Source: Scortum barcoo (Eukaryota > Chordata > Actinopteri > Centrarchiformes > Terapontidae). From it: a stretch of DNA of 64,000 nucleotides. A program made the position numbers and the translations under genes. Below, in pieces: positions 61,741 to 64,000 of the stretch. Position 1 is the stretch's first letter; every line of letters starts with the position of its first letter. The notes beneath the pieces are model-generated. The model saw only the letters and a program-made list of their open reading frames with translations, was not told the DNA's origin and did not search any database. Location of the stretch: positions 22,674,143 to 22,738,142 of the forward strand of contig CM041531.1 in assembly GCA_023238725.1 (NCBI GenBank), read 5' to 3'.

Positions 61741-62429
61741 TCTTGAATGCTCTCCAGTCTAATTTGAACCACTCTGCCGCCTGGTACTTCTGTTGGCAGC
61801 CGAGTCCTCGAGCTGGCCCATTGTCCTGCTGCTACTGTGTGCGTGTAAGTGTTTCTGCAGGGGTGTTAATTTAGGGATGAGTGTGTACAGTTGCTAAGCT
61901 AAGAATAGCTGCCACCAAATATCATGACTACAATGTTCTGGATGTGTGTGTGTAAAAGAGAGAGAGCAGGCTGAAGATGATACACGTTCTAAAATGAAAC
62001 TGGGACAAGTTTGTTTAGTTTATGTGTTTCAGAAGGTTGAAATGGTGCGCCAATGTGGACATTACAGCATCCTCTTCGGCTGATCTTTTCTATTTAAAGT
62101 GGCATGTGGACACTGGAAACTCTTGATCTTGGAGTACTCCTGAGGTACACATGAAAACTGTTATTACAACCATTTACTGAGCGAATGGAGCCAGAAAGGC
62201 ACTTAAATACCCAGAGGATGCATCTTAATGACTTGGGTGAAACCTACTTCTCATCCAGTAGCCCCAGCAGGTCAAAATTTTGGCGTATCTAGCCTAAATA
62301 TCTTGTTTACATAATGTATTGACGAACCTTTTGGTGTGAGTGAAATGTCTGACCATGCGCTTTCATGTAGACTGGCATGGTGTGAGCTTTGGTAGTACCC
62401 TGACTTCTCGAGCATTACAGGCTCACCTA

Positions 62430-62748
62430 CTTTATTCATCCCAAAGGAAATTATTTTTTCCACTCTGGTATAGACTACATTTTTACATACACAAGTCTGA
62501 ATACACACACATGCACATGCAACTAGTGGAGAGACAGAGCGAGGGGGCTGCACCCTCAGCGCGGCCCGAGCAAGTTTTGGGGTTTGGTGCCTTGCTCAAG
62601 GGCACCTTGGCAGTGCTCAGGAGGTGAACTGGCACCTCTCCAGCTACCAGTCCACCTCCATGAAGACTCATGAAAGCTGGTCTGTGGGGACTTGAACCGG
62701 CAACCCTCTGGTTCCCAAGCCAAGTCCCCACTGAGCTACTGCCCCCTC
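62430..62748 (-). mobile_element. tRNA-derived SINE (V-SINE-like)
   Basis: Read on the minus strand from 62748, the element starts with a Pol III A-box-like AGTAGCTCAGTGG and, about 40 bases on, a B-box GGTTCAAGTCC, the layout of a tRNA head. A central region follows with GAGCACTGCCAAGGTGCCCT and TGAGCAAGGCACC, which resembles the conserved core of fish V-SINEs. The 3' part near 62430-62450 reads TTTCCTTTGGGATGAATAAAG, a LINE-like tail. Exact ends are uncertain. Confidence 0.7.
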
Positions 62749-63599
62749 AAATACTGTAATAATGCTCTAATGCTTGATATGTAGTATGTGTCCACTGGAG
62801 AATTTTGGCCTCAGCTGTTGCAATAATAAAAATAGTAAATATAACATCAGGTAAATATAACCACAAGTGACAGCTTGTGCACTTTGAAATTCAACATGAA
62901 TAATCAGCCTCTTACGAGGCAGATCGTCAGCATCAGCCACTCTTTCTAACCTTTTCAAATTTGGTTTTGATAACTTCCCCTCTGTTGTAATTATTTCTCT
63001 GAAATGGCTTTTTAACTTTGAAATGATGCAGGAACCATTTTAGTACTAAAAAGCTGTGTGACTTACTGTGCTTGTTTTCCAAATATATAAGAGCCTGAAT
63101 GGCATTGGTATAATCATTTTTATGCTTCAGGGTTTTTTTTTGTAAACTGCCTTTACATGTCTAATATATACTGACACCATATGTGGTATTTTTCCAAAAG
63201 TTGCAGCTGTTTTTGTTTGTGTGCCAAGGGAGACCCTGTCTGCACTCTCGAAGTACAGTACGTGAGCTATGCCACCAAGCACCCAGTGAATGGAAACACT
63301 AACTCGCTCCAAGTCAAGCATACGTGTGGTACCTGGTGTGTATTTGTGTGTTTGTGTGTGTCACTAGTGCTTAAGAATCATCAATTTTTAACAAAATTAT
63401 TTTCTTTAATAATTCATTTCTTATATAACAGTTGAATTTTTTATTTTGTTGATATAGTGCTTTTCTAGTCTTCCCACTTTACCACACGTCATTCATTCAC
63501 ACACCTCTTCCATCCTGCTCTTCATCCTGCACGATCTTGCCCAATTCGACATACTAGAGGAGCCAAGGATCAAGCAGCCAATCGTTTGTACAACCTGCT

Positions 63600-63711
63600 T
63601 GAATGAGGGGAAATACAGAGGGTATGGCTTGCAGCAAATGTCCCCCAGCTGAAATCAAACAGAATGTTGTAGTTTTGTGTTACGCACCTTGAGCTTTAGA
63701 CTACCAGGATG

Positions 63712-63712
<1 letters not shown>
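63600..63712. repeat. Dispersed repeat, GTCCCCAGCTGGAA family (copy 2)
   Basis: Same block order as 61618-61740 with more decay: TTGCAGCAAATGTCCCCCAG, CTGAAATCAAAC, GTTACGCACCTTGAGC and TTTAGACTACCAGGATG. Confidence 0.6.

Positions 63713-63713
<1 letters not shown>

Positions 63714-63802
<89 letters not shown>
63714..63802. repeat. (CA)n(TA)n microsatellite
   Basis: A pure CA run passes through CATA into a pure TA run; it immediately follows the repeat copy at 63600-63712. Confidence 0.97.
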
Positions 63803-63804
<2 letters not shown>

Positions 63805-64000
63805 GACAACATAACACTGCATTTACAGGGGCATTTACAGCCCCTAATTGTCAGCACAGGTAGGAAATCAATAACTGCACAACCATTTTAACTCAGGGAG
63901 CCAGAAATTATTATAACAAAATGACCATCTGCCGAGAACACAAACTGAACATAAACAAATCTGGTATACAACAGATAGCATTAATGATTTTGTACCTTAA

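Larger units (their letters stand above)
60830..64000. other. Intergenic, repeat-rich end of the window
   Basis: No coding exon is supported. The stretch contains two diverged copies of one dispersed repeat (61618-61740 and 63600-63712), a tRNA-headed SINE on the minus strand (62430-62748), and a (CA)n(TA)n microsatellite (63714-63802). Confidence 0.6.

Noticed and set aside
62272..62731. Open frames of 80-95 codons on both strands
   Set aside because: They are translations of the SINE and its tail.

Overview
This window is nuclear DNA from a ray-finned fish, most likely a percomorph teleost. The evidence is split genes with GT-AG introns, compact introns, AATAAA signals, many dinucleotide and tetranucleotide microsatellites, degenerate Tc1 and piggyBac-type elements, tRNA-headed SINE sequence, and gene products that match the fish versions of vertebrate families. 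No bacterial, plasmid or CRISPR-like feature is present.

Eight protein-coding genes can be read. From left to right: zdhhc7 (+, two noncoding 5' exons at about 4.5 and 6.3 kb, coding 10931-14438), a Golgi palmitoyl transferase; terf2 (+, 18848-24387), the shelterin protein TRF2; nip7 (-, 24967-27892), a 60S ribosome biogenesis factor lying tail to tail with terf2; cdc42se2 (+, 30134-30957), a CRIB-containing Cdc42 effector that leaves a shared promoter with nip7; an IRF1-subfamily transcription factor (-, 36602-41245); il4r (-, 43484-47939), the IL-4 receptor alpha chain; an unrecognised small coiled-coil gene (+, 49392-52975); and ddias (+, 56426-60791), the DNA-damage-induced apoptosis suppressor (noxin).

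Exon boundaries were worked out by hand from splice sites and reading phase. For every gene the summed coding length is a multiple of three: 320, 616, 180, 76, 267, 641, 181 and 813 codons before the stop. The terf2-nip7 adjacency matches the human 16q22.1 order as I recall it and supports the terf2 call. The genes are housekeeping or immune genes and do not form one pathway. The IRF gene and il4r are neighbours in the same orientation and both act in cytokine signalling.

The remaining DNA is intron, UTR and intergenic sequence with old dispersed repeats. The most useful second-look items are a GC-AG intron that keeps terf2 in frame, an intact-ended piggyBac-type MITE inside nip7, a nip7/cdc42se2 promoter with a perfect CRE and two ETS sites, the unrecognised coiled-coil gene with a possible alternative last exon, and a possible minus-strand terminal exon near 54.3 kb. 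I found no clear evidence of a wholly new biological system.
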